Shown here: one piece after another, positions 9,969-18,705 of the stretch
Numbering within the stretch: the first letter of the stretch is position 1
Layout: every line of letters begins with the position of its first letter
From: Bacillota bacterium
Lineage (GTDB): Bacteria > Bacillota > Clostridia > Christensenellales > SZUA-584
DNA: 64,000 nucleotides
Direction of reading: 5' to 3'
Assembly (NCBI GenBank): GCA_023410595.1
Contig: JAEYPO010000002.1
Location: 10,415 to 74,414, forward strand
Notes under the pieces: generated by a model
Databases searched by the model: none
Seen by the model: the letters and a program-made list of their open reading frames with translations, nothing else
What the model was told of the DNA's origin: nothing
Translations under genes and position numbers: made by a program

Positions 9969-10002
9969 TTAATGGCACGCGGCGCGTGCGGAAAGGATGC
10001 GT

Positions 10003-11889
10003 ATGAAAAAGACATTGAAGCTGCTGCTTTGCGTTGTGCTTCTGGCGGCGGCGTTCGCCGTACCGGCAGGCGCTTCGGCCGCGGGCGGATTCGAGATAAC
10101 GAGCTATGACGTAAACGCCGTAGTCTCGGAGAACAACGTGTACGACGTTACAGAGGTCATCAATGTGCACTTCGATACGCCAAGGCACGGCATATACCGC
10201 ACGATACCGGTCAACACGGAGCTGACGCGCGAGACGGCGGACGGGGAGCGCATAACTACGCGCGTGCCGTCGTCGGTGCGGGACGTAAACATCGATGGGT
10301 GGAACTACACAATCGACGGGGGCGGCGAGCTTGTGACAATAAAGATAGGCAGCGCGGACAAGTATGTATCGGGCGATCAGACGTACCGCATATCGTACAA
10401 GATAGGCTTCGGCGACGACGGGGCGGCAAGGTTCGACGAAGCGTATTTCAATATAATAGGAACGGACTGGGAAGCGCCCATAAAAAAGGCTGCGTTCTCG
10501 GTAACGCTGCCCAAGCCGTTTGATGAAAATAGCCTCGGGTTTAACACGGGTTACTACAGCAGCACGGGATACGACCCCGGTGTGTTCAAATACGAGGTGA
10601 GCGGCAGCACGATAACGGGAGAAGTACTGAGAGAGCTTAACCCTTACGAGGGTGTGACGATGCGCCTGGAGCTTCCTCAAGGGTATTTTAAGGTGCCCGA
10701 CGTCCGCATACCCGACTGGATAGCGATGGGCATAATGGCGCTGCTTGCGGTATTAAGCGTAATACTTTTTTTTAAATACGGCAGGGACGACAAGCCTGTA
10801 GAGACGGTGGAGTTCTACGCGCCGGACGGCCTTAATTCCGCCGAAGTGGGATATATCATAGACGGGACGGTGGACAACAGGGACGTCGTTTCGCTGATAG
10901 TATACTGGGCTGACAAAGGATACCTCTCTATAAAAGAGCTTTCAAAGGGCAAGTTCGAGCTTACAAAGCTTAAAGACTTAGAGCCTGGGGCGAAGGCGTT
11001 CGAGCGGCACATGTTCGACGGGCTGTTCAAGGACGGCCCGAGCGTTACTACGGCGGAGCTGACCAACAAATTCTATAAAACGTTCGAGAGCACGAAGTCG
11101 ATGGTAAAGATGTCGTTCGCGTCCCATAAGCGCGAGGTGTTCACGCAAAAGTCGATGCGCGTAATGCCATGGATAACGTTCCTGTCGTGTTTGCCGGTAA
11201 TAATAGCGCTCATAATGGCATTTTCGCGCAGGGGCGAGGGATATATGTTCGGGCTGCTCGCGGGCATACCGCTGGGCTTTGGACTGCTCATACCGCAATA
11301 CATAATCATCAACCTTATGCGCGCGTGGCGCGGCGTTAAAAGCGCGGGGCTCAAGCTGTTTTTCGCTCTTATATTCTGGGCGCTGTGCGCTTTCCTGCTC
11401 GTCGTAATAACGCTGGGCAATTCGTACGAGAAGGCAATGCCGTTTGCGGCGATAGCCGCTTCGGGCATAATAGGATTGTGCGCGGTGTTCATAAGGAAAC
11501 GCACGCCGCAGGGCGTTGAGTGGGCGGGCAAGATAATGGGCCTTCGCAACTTCATAGCAACGGCGGAGAGCGAGCGGCTTCAGACGCTCGTTAATGAAAA
11601 CCCGTCTTACTTCTACAACGTGCTGCCGTACGCGTATGTGCTAGGCATCACCGACCTGTGGATAAGGAATTTCGAGGGCATAGCGCTGCAGCCCCCGCAG
11701 TGGTATTACGGTCGGGGGGCGTTTACGCCCATACTGTTCGCGGCGAGCTTTAACAACGCCATGACGACGATGAGCTCCAATATGACGTCGTCGCCGCGCT
11801 CGTCGGGCAGCGGCGGCGGAGGCGGCGGCTTTTCGGGCGGAGGCTTTTCGGGCGGCGGCGGAGGCGGCGGAGGCGGCGGCTCGTGGTGA
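10003..11889 (+). CDS. DUF2207 membrane protein with Gly-rich tail
   Basis: A 628-residue membrane protein of the DUF2207 (YciQ-like) family, function unknown. Signal peptide 1-29 ending ASAAG; an extracellular beta domain beginning FEITSYDVNAVVSENN (about 30-240); a helix near 245-262; a cytoplasmic-like stretch; three to four helices between about 395 and 500; and a tail of Ser and some 30 Gly ending GGSW. Glycine tails of this kind are typical for the family. The second ATG is chosen because AAAGGA sits 5 bases before it. It stands alone between repeats. Confidence 0.88.
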   Translation: MKKTLKLLLCVVLLAAAFAVPAGASAAGGFEITSYDVNAVVSENNVYDVTEVINVHFDTPRHGIYRTIPVNTELTRETADGERITTRVPSSVRDVNIDGWNYTIDGGGELVTIKIGSADKYVSGDQTYRISYKIGFGDDGAARFDEAYFNIIGTDWEAPIKKAAFSVTLPKPFDENSLGFNTGYYSSTGYDPGVFKYEVSGSTITGEVLRELNPYEGVTMRLELPQGYFKVPDVRIPDWIAMGIMALLAVLSVILFFKYGRDDKPVETVEFYAPDGLNSAEVGYIIDGTVDNRDVVSLIVYWADKGYLSIKELSKGKFELTKLKDLEPGAKAFERHMFDGLFKDGPSVTTAELTNKFYKTFESTKSMVKMSFASHKREVFTQKSMRVMPWITFLSCLPVIIALIMAFSRRGEGYMFGLLAGIPLGFGLLIPQYIIINLMRAWRGVKSAGLKLFFALIFWALCAFLLVVITLGNSYEKAMPFAAIAASGIIGLCAVFIRKRTPQGVEWAGKIMGLRNFIATAESERLQTLVNENPSYFYNVLPYAYVLGITDLWIRNFEGIALQPPQWYYGRGAFTPILFAASFNNAMTTMSSNMTSSPRSSGSGGGGGGFSGGGFSGGGGGGGGGGSW

Positions 11890-11909
11890 GCACTTTTAAC
11901 CGCCGGATA

Positions 11910-11943
11910 ACACGGGGAAGCAAGTCGTGAGGCTTGCCGGTGT
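11910..11943 (+). repeat. Family A hairpin
   Basis: A degenerate family A element, CAAGTC-GTGA-GGCTTG core, 20 bases after the DUF2207 stop. It may act as the 3' end of that transcript. Confidence 0.6.
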
Positions 11944-12014
11944 AAAAAGGGAAATATAATAAGGGCGGGCGCACCCCCCTAAACATATAAAAGGATTAAA
12001 AAAAGGAGAAAAGC

Positions 12015-12479
12015 ATGGAAGGATTGAGCTTCGCTATCAACATGGAAGTGGAAGGAGAGGCCTACTACAGGCAGCAGGCGCAGAAGAACAGAGGAAACGC
12101 GCTGGAGCCCGTGTTTTCGGCATTGGCGGACGAGGAGAGCAGGCATGCCGCGCTGCTGCGCGAGAGCGAGAAGGAACAGCCGTTTGTGGGAGAAGACTTT
12201 TCCAGCAACGTATTCGACGGGCTTTCAGAGCTTAAGGTAGACGTTAAGGCACAGCCGGAACAGATAGACGCCTACCGGATGGCGCTCGATATGGAGCAGA
12301 AGAGCATAGAGCTGTATGAGCGGCTGCTGCGCGAGGCCGGCGGGAAGTCCGAGCTTTATGAGTTTATCATCCGCGAGGAAAAGGAGCATTACCGCGTTAT
12401 CAACGAGATAATAAGGCTTTTGAGCCGCGCGGAAAACTGGGTAGAGTCGGCGGAGTTCGGTATAAGGGAAGAATATTAA
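12015..12479 (+). CDS. Ferritin-like di-iron protein (rubrerythrin-type, no rubredoxin domain)
   Basis: 154 residues, four-helix bundle. Two copies of the ligand pattern are visible: Glu in MEVEGEAYY and EESRHAALL in the first half, MEQKSIELYE and EEKEHYRVI in the second, giving the two Glu plus two ExxH motifs of a di-iron site. The C-terminal rubredoxin domain of full rubrerythrins is absent. Likely role: peroxide reduction or iron handling in an anaerobe. AAGGAG lies upstream of the ATG. It is a single gene downstream of DUF2207. Confidence 0.88.
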   Translation: MEGLSFAINMEVEGEAYYRQQAQKNRGNALEPVFSALADEESRHAALLRESEKEQPFVGEDFSSNVFDGLSELKVDVKAQPEQIDAYRMALDMEQKSIELYERLLREAGGKSELYEFIIREEKEHYRVINEIIRLLSRAENWVESAEFGIREEY

Positions 12480-12659
12480 GGCAGGCAAAAGGGAACGTGC
12501 AACTCGGCAAAGCGTCTTTGTTCGCCCGCGGCTTTTTATGCGCCCATAACTATTACGGTTTTACGCTCAGATATTGAGGGAAGCGGAAAATCGTGGTAGC
12601 ATACGGTATAAGGTGGAAAACAATTCTTGCTTTTGTATGATATTTTTGGAGGGGCGGGC

Positions 12660-13559
12660 ATGAAAAGGTTTTTGGTTTTTGCAGTTGTTTTGACTTTATT
12701 GCTGTGTGTTTGCGGATGCCGGAGCCAGACGGAGATAACAGGCGAGCCGCGGATACCCGCGGCGGGCTCGGCGGCTACCGAAAAAGCGTCCGCGGAGGGC
12801 GGCGGGCCGATTATCGTGCGCGTAGAGTGCGAGGCAAACATTAGCGTAGGCAAAATGCTTTCGTGGATGTACGGGAAGAAAGACGAAGGCGTGGACATAC
12901 AGTTTGAAACGGGCGATATAAGCGGCGCAATCAAGGCCGTAAGGGCGGGGGACGCGCAGGCCGCGCTTTTCGGGCTCAGCCGGGACGAGCTTGCACAGTA
13001 CGACAATTTTGATATCGCTCTTCTGTTCTCGGACGGCATAGCCATAATCGTAAACCCCGGCAACGGAGTGGAGGACATATCGCTTGAGCAGCTCGAAGGC
13101 ATACTGACGGGCAAAATAACCGGCTGGGAGCAAGTCGGCGCAGCACCGGGACCTATATCGGTGTACGCGGGTAATTCGCCGTATCTTCAGCGGCAGATAG
13201 AGCGCAAGTTCGGCATCGCGCTGGGCGAGAACGTTTCGACCGATTATGCGTACTATAAAGGCGACTATGGCTGCGAGGCCGTGAAAAACGAGGCTGGAGG
13301 CATAAGCTTTACGTCGCTGGCGGCCGCGGAGGGCAGGGACGATATAAAGGCGCTGAAGATTGGCGGCGTCGCGCCCCAAAGGGAGAACGTCGCTTCAGGC
13401 AGCTATCCGCTCAAGAGAGATTATTATATATTAACGGCCAAAGACGGACAGGACGGGCAGGAAGAACAGCATGAGCAGGCGGTAAAGTTCGCGGAGTACT
13501 GCGAAAGCGACCCGGACGTGGCCGCTTACCTTTACGACAAGGGCTATATCAAACCGTAA
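12660..13559 (+). CDS. PstS-like phosphate-binding lipoprotein
   Basis: 299 residues. Signal ending in lipobox VCGC at about Cys17-19, then a PBP-like domain: GDISGAIKAVRAGDAQAALFG, a DGIAIIVNPGN segment and LEGILTGKITGWEQVG, which match the PstS family pattern where the ILTGKITNW motif precedes the anion site. The start has GGAGG 8 bases upstream. No pstCAB genes are adjacent, so it may be a solitary sensor or scavenging protein. The TGKITGW motif makes the family assignment good; phosphate itself as ligand is inferred. Confidence 0.82.
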   Translation: MKRFLVFAVVLTLLLCVCGCRSQTEITGEPRIPAAGSAATEKASAEGGGPIIVRVECEANISVGKMLSWMYGKKDEGVDIQFETGDISGAIKAVRAGDAQAALFGLSRDELAQYDNFDIALLFSDGIAIIVNPGNGVEDISLEQLEGILTGKITGWEQVGAAPGPISVYAGNSPYLQRQIERKFGIALGENVSTDYAYYKGDYGCEAVKNEAGGISFTSLAAAEGRDDIKALKIGGVAPQRENVASGSYPLKRDYYILTAKDGQDGQEEQHEQAVKFAEYCESDPDVAAYLYDKGYIKP

Positions 13560-13582
13560 TTCAGTAACAATCTGTACACATA

Positions 13583-13607
13583 CAAAGAGGCTCAAAGGCC
13601 TCTTTTC
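13583..13607 (+). terminator. Terminator of the PstS-like gene
   Basis: AAAGAGGC, short loop, GCCTCTTTT, 24 bases after the stop codon. Confidence 0.8.
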
Positions 13608-13611
13608 GCTT

Positions 13612-13770
13612 TCCGATACACCTCATCCGGCACTTCGTGCCACCTTCTCCTCAAGGAGAAGGCATGCTTTCAGATACACCTCGTTCGCTTTGCGCCAACC
13701 CCCTCAGATGAGGGAGGCAGGATAACCCTATCGGCGCTCCGCGCCACTTCGTGTAAGGGGAAGCTACGAC
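13612..13770. repeat. Three family B-type palindromic repeats
   Basis: Three consecutive variants: CTTCTCCTCAAGGAGAAGG (about 13650), a CCCCTCAGATGAGGG form (about 13699), and GGCGCTCCGCGCC with a broken TTCGTGTAAGGGGAAG tail (13730-13770). Together with a degenerate family A element at 13888-13922 they fill the gap before the flavodoxin gene. Confidence 0.7.
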
Positions 13771-13932
13771 TGCAAAAGGCAAAAGGCCTTTTTTATATCC
13801 TCAACAGCGCTTGTAATCTTATGCGTTTGATTATATATTTAACATATGCATTAACTATCATAATATGGCAGCATAAACCATTATATAGCTCCGGGCAAGC
13901 CGCCAGGCTTTACGGGGCGGAAAGAGATAGCC

Positions 13933-14400
13933 ATGAACATAGGTATCATCGTATATTCACAGACGGGCAACACGCTTTCTGTGGCGCGCAGGCTGAAGGA
14001 CGCGCTGGAGGCAAAGGGGCTGACCGCCGCGGTCGAGCAGATAACTGTCGAGGGCGAGATACAGGCGGGCAAGCCTATCAACATAACGTCGGCGCCCGAC
14101 ACTGCGAAATACGACGCGCTCGTATTCGCGTCGCCGGTGATGGCGTTTTCGCTGAACCCTGTAATGAAGGAATATTTTAAGCTGCTTCCCGATCTTAAGG
14201 GCAAAAAGGCAGGGTGCTTTGTTACGCAGGGACTGCCGTATAACTGGATGGGAGGCAGTCGGGCGATCAAAAGTATGAGCGTGGCGCTTAAGGACAAGGG
14301 AGCAGAGGTCGCCGCGACCGGCATAGTGCACTGGAAGGATGAAACGGCGCGCGAAACGCAGGCCGCCAAAACGGTGGAGACGCTGTGTGGGGCGTTATAA
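13933..14400 (+). CDS. Flavodoxin-family protein
   Basis: 155 residues, the family's short-chain length. The FMN phosphate loop YSQTGNTLSVA is at residues 8-18, followed by a flavin-binding region FASPVMAF and VTQGLPYNWMGG. Probable electron carrier or NAD(P)H-dependent FMN reductase in the cytoplasm. The ribosome site is weak (GGAAAGAGA). After its stop, a coding-like stretch continues in the -1 frame to 14513 (see findings), so a frameshift or a decayed neighbour is possible. The esterase gene follows. Confidence 0.85.
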   Translation: MNIGIIVYSQTGNTLSVARRLKDALEAKGLTAAVEQITVEGEIQAGKPINITSAPDTAKYDALVFASPVMAFSLNPVMKEYFKLLPDLKGKKAGCFVTQGLPYNWMGGSRAIKSMSVALKDKGAEVAATGIVHWKDETARETQAAKTVETLCGAL

Positions 14401-14549
14401 GCAGCAGCCTTGACAAGCAAAACTACGCGGAATACTGCCTTGCGGGAACGCTGCCGGGCTTTATTACGGCTATTGCGGGAGGGCTTGTTAAATCCGGCAA
14501 ATGGGCGGGCTGAGCATTGGTATATATACATTAAGAGGAGAGATATAAT

Positions 14550-15341
14550 ATGGCATTTATGCACTGCAACTTTTATTCGCAGGCATTAAAGAGCATGACG
14601 GATATAGGGGTGCTGATACCTTCGCCCGAAGCGGGAGAAGAGTATTTCAGGCCGGGCGTAAAGTTCCAGACGCTGTACGCTTTTCACGGGGCGTACGGCG
14701 GGTGGCCCGACTGGCTTTATAAGAGCAATATGGAGCGCTGGGCGCAGAAGAATAAGCTCGCCGTGGTAATGCCGAGCGCCGGCAACGGCTTCTATCAGGA
14801 TATGTGCCATGGGGAGAGGTACCTTGAATTTGTGACGGAGGAGCTTATAGCCTTCGCGCAGACAGTCTTTCCGCTGTCGCCGAAGCGGGAGGACAACTTT
14901 ACGGGCGGGCTTTCGATGGGCGGTTACGGCGCGCTAAAGGCGGCGCTCACAAAGCCCGAGCAGTTCTCGTGCGCCGTCAGCATATCGGGCGCGCTGGACG
15001 TCGCGGAGATGTTTAAGGACATACGCAGGGGCGAGGAACCGGATCCGTTTCGCCTGTGGGACATATTCGAAGACCCTAACAGTCTGGAAGGCACGGACGC
15101 AGACATATTCCACCTGATAAAAACGCTTAAAAGTGAAGGCAGGCCGCTGCCGAATATGTTTTTGAGCTGCGGCACCGAGGACTTTTTGTACCGTGTTAAC
15201 ACCGGCGCGCGGGACAAGCTTAAAGCCTTGGGCGTGGACTTACACTACGAGGAGCACCCGGGCAAGCACGACTGGGATTATTTCAGCCCGAATATGGAGC
15301 GCGCGCTAGGCTGGCTGCCGCTAAGGCGCGGCTACGTATAA
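14550..15341 (+). CDS. Alpha/beta-hydrolase esterase (tributyrin/acetyl esterase type)
   Basis: 263 residues, no signal peptide. The nucleophile elbow GLSMGGYGA holds Ser of the triad; Asp is in GTEDFLYRV and His in GKHDWDYF, the pattern of the S-formylglutathione hydrolase/EstA group. HGAYGG near residue 53 is the oxyanion-hole HG motif. It should hydrolyse short acyl esters, perhaps acetyl groups on sugars. GAGGAG precedes the ATG. It may be co-transcribed with the flavodoxin gene 150 bases upstream. Confidence 0.9.
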   Translation: MAFMHCNFYSQALKSMTDIGVLIPSPEAGEEYFRPGVKFQTLYAFHGAYGGWPDWLYKSNMERWAQKNKLAVVMPSAGNGFYQDMCHGERYLEFVTEELIAFAQTVFPLSPKREDNFTGGLSMGGYGALKAALTKPEQFSCAVSISGALDVAEMFKDIRRGEEPDPFRLWDIFEDPNSLEGTDADIFHLIKTLKSEGRPLPNMFLSCGTEDFLYRVNTGARDKLKALGVDLHYEEHPGKHDWDYFSPNMERALGWLPLRRGYV

Positions 15342-15463
15342 TAACGCAAGGCGCGGTGGGGAATACGGCGCCGCGAATGGGCGGCGGATATTGCGCTTGT
15401 TTATCTAATGCTTTCCCTGTTTTGACCGATATACTTAATAGGAACGAAATCAGGGGGAGCGGC

Positions 15464-15571
15464 ATGCGTAAATATAAACGGGCGCAAACATATGAAAAGA
15501 AACAGAAGCGCATGACGCTTTTCAGAAAGCTGGACAGGCTGGCAGGCAAGGTCTATCAGTTGATCGCCTGA
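15464..15571 (+). CDS. Small basic protein, 35 residues
   Basis: MRKYKRAQTYEKKQ... is highly basic with a hydrophobic end (KVYQLIA). I call it because GGGGGAGC lies 5-6 bases before the ATG and an intrinsic terminator follows 32 bases after the stop. No family is recognised. It could be an RNA- or membrane-binding small protein. Confidence 0.45.
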   Translation: MRKYKRAQTYEKKQKRMTLFRKLDRLAGKVYQLIA

Positions 15572-15602
15572 TTTGCCGGGCTTAATAATGTTTATACAAA
15601 GG

Positions 15603-15639
15603 CGCGTATCATGCCAAAAAGGCGGGTATGCGTTTTTTT
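15603..15639 (+). terminator. Terminator after the small basic ORF
   Basis: CGCGTATC..GCC, loop AAAAA, GGC.GGTATGCG, then seven T. Stem has one internal bulge. Confidence 0.75.
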
Positions 15640-15647
15640 GTTTATTG

Positions 15648-15855
15648 CTGTCACTCTGAGGAAGCGCAGCGCCCGAAGAATACCATGAATTTTCTTATAT
15701 ATAATTGACAGATGATGATAGATATGTTATTAGAAAGCATATTCATATATGGTATATAAAACAATATGGAAACATAATCTATTAAATCTATTGGCACAGG
15801 GAAAAGCAGCATTATTACTGTCATTCTGAGGAAGCGCAGCGCCCCGAAGAATCCC
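15648..15855 (-). repeat. Family D repeats, left flank of the GIY-YIG gene
   Basis: Two copies (15648-15684 and 15819-15855) of the family D element, oriented so that the TCATTCTGAG end points left. The 130 bases between them are AT-rich with no gene. Confidence 0.85.
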
Positions 15856-15895
15856 ATGGAATCTGATTGAATATAACGTCTATGAGGATGAAGTT

Positions 15896-16180
15896 ATGTA
15901 TTATGTCTATATACTGACGAATCAATATAACACCGTACTCTACACCGGTGTGACAAATAACCTTGAACGGCGATTGTATGAACATAAAAATAAGCTGATT
16001 AACGGATTTACGAAAAAGTATAACGTGGACAAGCTTGTTTATTTTGAACAAACAGATAATATAAACTCTGCAATCGCGAGAGAGAAGCAGATAAAAGGCT
16101 GGATAAGGAAGAAAAAAGACGAACTTATTGCGAGCATAAATGCAGAGTGGAAGGACTTATCAGAAGATTGGAGCAGGTAA
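15896..16180 (+). CDS. Small GIY-YIG nuclease (YhbQ/URI type)
   Basis: 94 residues: single GIY-YIG domain starting YYVYILTNQY, with YTGVTNNLERRLYEH (the YIG strand and Arg-containing helix) and a distal Glu-containing helix AIAREKQIKGWIRKKK. Proteins of this size occur widely; their biological role is unsettled, with proposed activity on DNA ends or junctions. The gene has no strong ribosome site (TGAGGATGAAGTT). It is AT-rich compared with neighbours and lies exactly between inverted clusters of family D repeats, which suggests that gene and repeats travel together. Confidence 0.9.
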   Translation: MYYVYILTNQYNTVLYTGVTNNLERRLYEHKNKLINGFTKKYNVDKLVYFEQTDNINSAIAREKQIKGWIRKKKDELIASINAEWKDLSEDWSR

Positions 16181-16186
16181 TATGAA

Positions 16187-16458
16187 GGGGATCCTTCGCA
16201 AGCTTTCGCTATGCGGAATGACAGAATGACACAGGGGATTCTTCGCAAGCTCAGAATGACAGCATAGTACAGGGGATTCTTCGCAGGCTCAGGATGACAG
16301 CATGCAGGGGATCCTTCGCGGGCTTTCGCTTTACCGGACGGGATGACATTTGGTCGGGGGATTCTTCGCAGGCCGTCAGGCTAAAGCCTTCTCGCGATAG
16401 CGGACGGAATGAAGATTAACCGCAGGCTTTCGCTATAGCGGACGGGATGATCATTGTT
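16187..16458 (+). repeat. Family D repeats, right flank of the GIY-YIG gene
   Basis: At least five copies in the orientation opposite to the left flank, each GG(G/A)GAT(T/C)CTTCGC plus a variable middle and a GGAATGACA or CAGAATGACA end. Later copies are degenerate (GGACGGGATGA). No gene in this stretch. Confidence 0.85.
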
Positions 16459-16462
16459 GTAT

Positions 16463-16488
16463 AAAAAAGGGCGAACAGCGTTCGCCCT
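16463..16488 (-). terminator. Terminator of the LCP gene
   Basis: Minus strand AGGGCGAAC, loop GCT, GTTCGCCCTTTTTT; 20 bases after the stop. Confidence 0.9.
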
Positions 16489-16509
16489 CTAGCTTGCGAT
16501 GGAAAACCG

Positions 16510-17742
16510 TTAAGGAGCGGCCGGGGCCGAAGCTTCGGAATTCGCGGGCGAGGTCTGCGGGCTTTCCTGCGTACCGGGGTCCTTTAACTCCTCGGCGCCG
16601 GGTTCCGGCGCATCCTCAGGGTCCGAATCCTTGTCTTTGCCCGTGTTCTGCGGCGGGGTATGAGCCAGTACGTATTTTAAGTCGTGCTTTTTGTCTATTT
16701 CTATCTCTTCGCCGAATATCTCTTTTACAAGATCGGCCTTCGCATTCTGGTCCAGCAAATAGAAGTATACGCCGTACGCCCAGTGGTATCCGCCTTTGAG
16801 CACGTGCCTGTTGATGTTGCTAAGGTCGTCAAAGCCGGAGAAGAATATGCCGAGCGCGCATACCTGCTCAAACGACAGGTTGGTATACACCATGTCCTTA
16901 AGCGAATCGTATATGGGGCCGACGTTCTCTATCTTACCGTTTTGCTTCAGCGTTTTAAGCACAGCGACCAGCATTTGCTGCTGGCGTTCCTGGCGCTCGA
17001 TATCCTTGCCATTGCCGATGCCCTTGCGCAGGCGGCAGTAGGTCAGCACCTGCTGGCCGTCGAGAAGCTGGTAACCTTCGCTCAGCGTAACGCCGTCAAG
17101 CGACGCGCTTATGTCAACGTCATAATACACGCCGCCGATAGCGTCGACGAGCGCTTTCAGTCCGTCCATATCAGCGGCCACGTAATAGTTTACGGGCAGG
17201 CCGCCGAAAACGCCGCTTATCGTATCACAGGCGTTCAAAAAGCCGCTGTGGCACATGCCTCCGCCGAAATATGCCGCAGAATTGACCTTGTAAAGCTTGC
17301 CCGTAGCGTTGGTGACAGTAACGTAGCTGTCGCGCGGCACCGTTATCATATCGACTTTTTGCTTGTCAAAGTCGATGCTTACGAGCAGCATGGTATCCGT
17401 GCGAAAATCCTCTCTTGTGCCGTCTTCCCGTTCGGTGTTGCTGTCCATGCCGAGTATGAGTATGTTGACGCGGTCGGTCTTGAATTCGTCGCGCAGGCTG
17501 GGCTGAGTCGTTTTGACGGGCGTCGCCTCCGGCGCAGCAGACGGCGTTGCCAACGCGTGAGAAGTGGCCTGTGTATTGAAGGCGGCTTTAGGATTGATGA
17601 CGGTACGGTATATGAAAAGGCCGACGATAATAAGCGCGGCCGCAAGCACCGCAAACAAAGAAAGCTTGAGCGCCTTTTTTACAGTCATCGTTTTAAACCA
17701 GCGGGCTATTCTGTTTTTCAGGACATGTAATCTGTACTTCAT
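16510..17742 (-). CDS. LytR-CpsA-Psr (LCP) family glycopolymer ligase
   Basis: Attaches teichoic acid or capsule-type polymers to peptidoglycan at the outer membrane face. 410 residues: basic N-terminus, one transmembrane helix about 26-50, Pro/Thr linker, then the LCP domain. Key features: ILILGMDSN, RTDTMLLVSID (acidic residue for metal/pyrophosphate), TVPRDSYV and the YCRLRK arginines. A Pro/Glu/Ser-rich tail of about 60 residues follows. The ATG at MKYRLHV is the only sensible start although no good ribosome site precedes it. Monocistronic, with its own promoter and terminator. Confidence 0.93.
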   Translation of the reverse strand: MKYRLHVLKNRIARWFKTMTVKKALKLSLFAVLAAALIIVGLFIYRTVINPKAAFNTQATSHALATPSAAPEATPVKTTQPSLRDEFKTDRVNILILGMDSNTEREDGTREDFRTDTMLLVSIDFDKQKVDMITVPRDSYVTVTNATGKLYKVNSAAYFGGGMCHSGFLNACDTISGVFGGLPVNYYVAADMDGLKALVDAIGGVYYDVDISASLDGVTLSEGYQLLDGQQVLTYCRLRKGIGNGKDIERQERQQQMLVAVLKTLKQNGKIENVGPIYDSLKDMVYTNLSFEQVCALGIFFSGFDDLSNINRHVLKGGYHWAYGVYFYLLDQNAKADLVKEIFGEEIEIDKKHDLKYVLAHTPPQNTGKDKDSDPEDAPEPGAEELKDPGTQESPQTSPANSEASAPAAP

Positions 17743-17784
17743 TTTCGCAATATTATACCATAAATACAAATAATTATACCATTC

Positions 17785-17812
17785 ATTATACTTCTTTTTT
17801 GCGCCGTGTAAA
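17785..17812 (-). promoter_or_regulatory. Promoter of the LCP gene
   Basis: Minus strand TTTACA (17807-17812), 16-base spacer, TATAAT (17785-17790). Two more TATAAT-like boxes lie closer to the start codon. Confidence 0.6.
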
Positions 17813-17907
17813 GAGAAAAAGAAAAATGTTATAAAAAGGAACGATTGCTTAAAAATCAGCGGTAATTAAAAGCTGTTTCATAGTCTGCGAACCAAGAAAT
17901 ACAGGCA

Positions 17908-18705
17908 TTAAGCGCCCTCCAGCCATTTTTTCTGGGCGGCGGCCCAGCGGCCGTGCAGCAGGCTTGCTATCCACGTTCCGGGCACGAGCCTGCCCGCGAC
18001 GCTTAAAAGCCGGTTGAGCGCGCCGGGTATATATATACGCCTGCCAAGCAACGCTCTTGCTATCGTGCGGCGCGCCACCTTTTCCAGCTTGTTTGTGGTG
18101 ACATTGCCCCAGAAGCCCTGGGATGTTATGCCCGCTATGGCTTCGCTGGTGGTGGCAAGGCCTCCCGGACAAAGCGCGAGCACATTGACGTTATCGCCTT
18201 TAAGCTCCTGGCCGAGCGCTATGGAAAAATCAAATAAAAACCGTTTTGACGCGGCGTACGTTGCCTTTAAGGGTATGGGGTACATAGACGCGAGGCTGGA
18301 TACGTTGACGATATATAGAGGTAGCCCCTGCGGCTTTCTCTCGAGCGCGGCGTGCGTTAAGCGCAGCGTCGCCGCTATGTTGAGCTGCACTATGTCGTCT
18401 ATGAGCCGCCGCTCGCGCCCCAGAAAGCTGCCTTCGAAGTCTACGCCCGCGATATTTAATAGCATGCGGGGGACTATGCCGAGCGAGTCCATATGCTCAA
18501 GCATAGCGTCCACAGAAGCGGGACCCGTAAGATCGCACGGCATTATGTGCACGTCTGCGCCGTAACGCCTCGTTATGCCTTCCTTTATGTTAATAAGAGC
18601 CGCCTCGCTTATATCCGTTAAAAAGAGGCTGTAACCGCGCCGCGCGCATTCGCATGCCATGGCGCGCCCGAGGCCTCCCGCCGCGCCCGTAATAATTGCC
18701 GTCAT
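17908..18705 (-). CDS. Short-chain dehydrogenase/reductase
   Basis: 265 residues. Rossmann motif TGAAGGLG at 6-13, LNIAGVDF (NAG position), catalytic Ser in VNVSSLAS and YAASK. The last 40 residues form a hydrophobic, basic tail (LLSVAGRLVPGTWIASLL). NAD(P)-dependent oxidoreductase of unknown substrate; its shape resembles bacterial 'SDR family' proteins annotated as oxidoreductases near PadR regulators. Start overlaps the preceding SDR stop by four bases (ATGA), so the two are translationally coupled at the end of the PadR operon. Confidence 0.88.
   Translation of the reverse strand: MTAIITGAAGGLGRAMACECARRGYSLFLTDISEAALINIKEGITRRYGADVHIMPCDLTGPASVDAMLEHMDSLGIVPRMLLNIAGVDFEGSFLGRERRLIDDIVQLNIAATLRLTHAALERKPQGLPLYIVNVSSLASMYPIPLKATYAASKRFLFDFSIALGQELKGDNVNVLALCPGGLATTSEAIAGITSQGFWGNVTTNKLEKVARRTIARALLGRRIYIPGALNRLLSVAGRLVPGTWIASLLHGRWAAAQKKWLEGA

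Noticed and set aside
9892..10680. Long open frame on the minus strand opposite the DUF2207 gene
   Set aside because: Arg/His/Tyr-rich translation without domains; it is the antisense shadow of a clear membrane protein gene.
16684..17730. 348-codon open frame opposite the LCP gene
   Set aside because: The LCP motifs on the other strand are unmistakable; the opposite frame has no motif or ribosome site.
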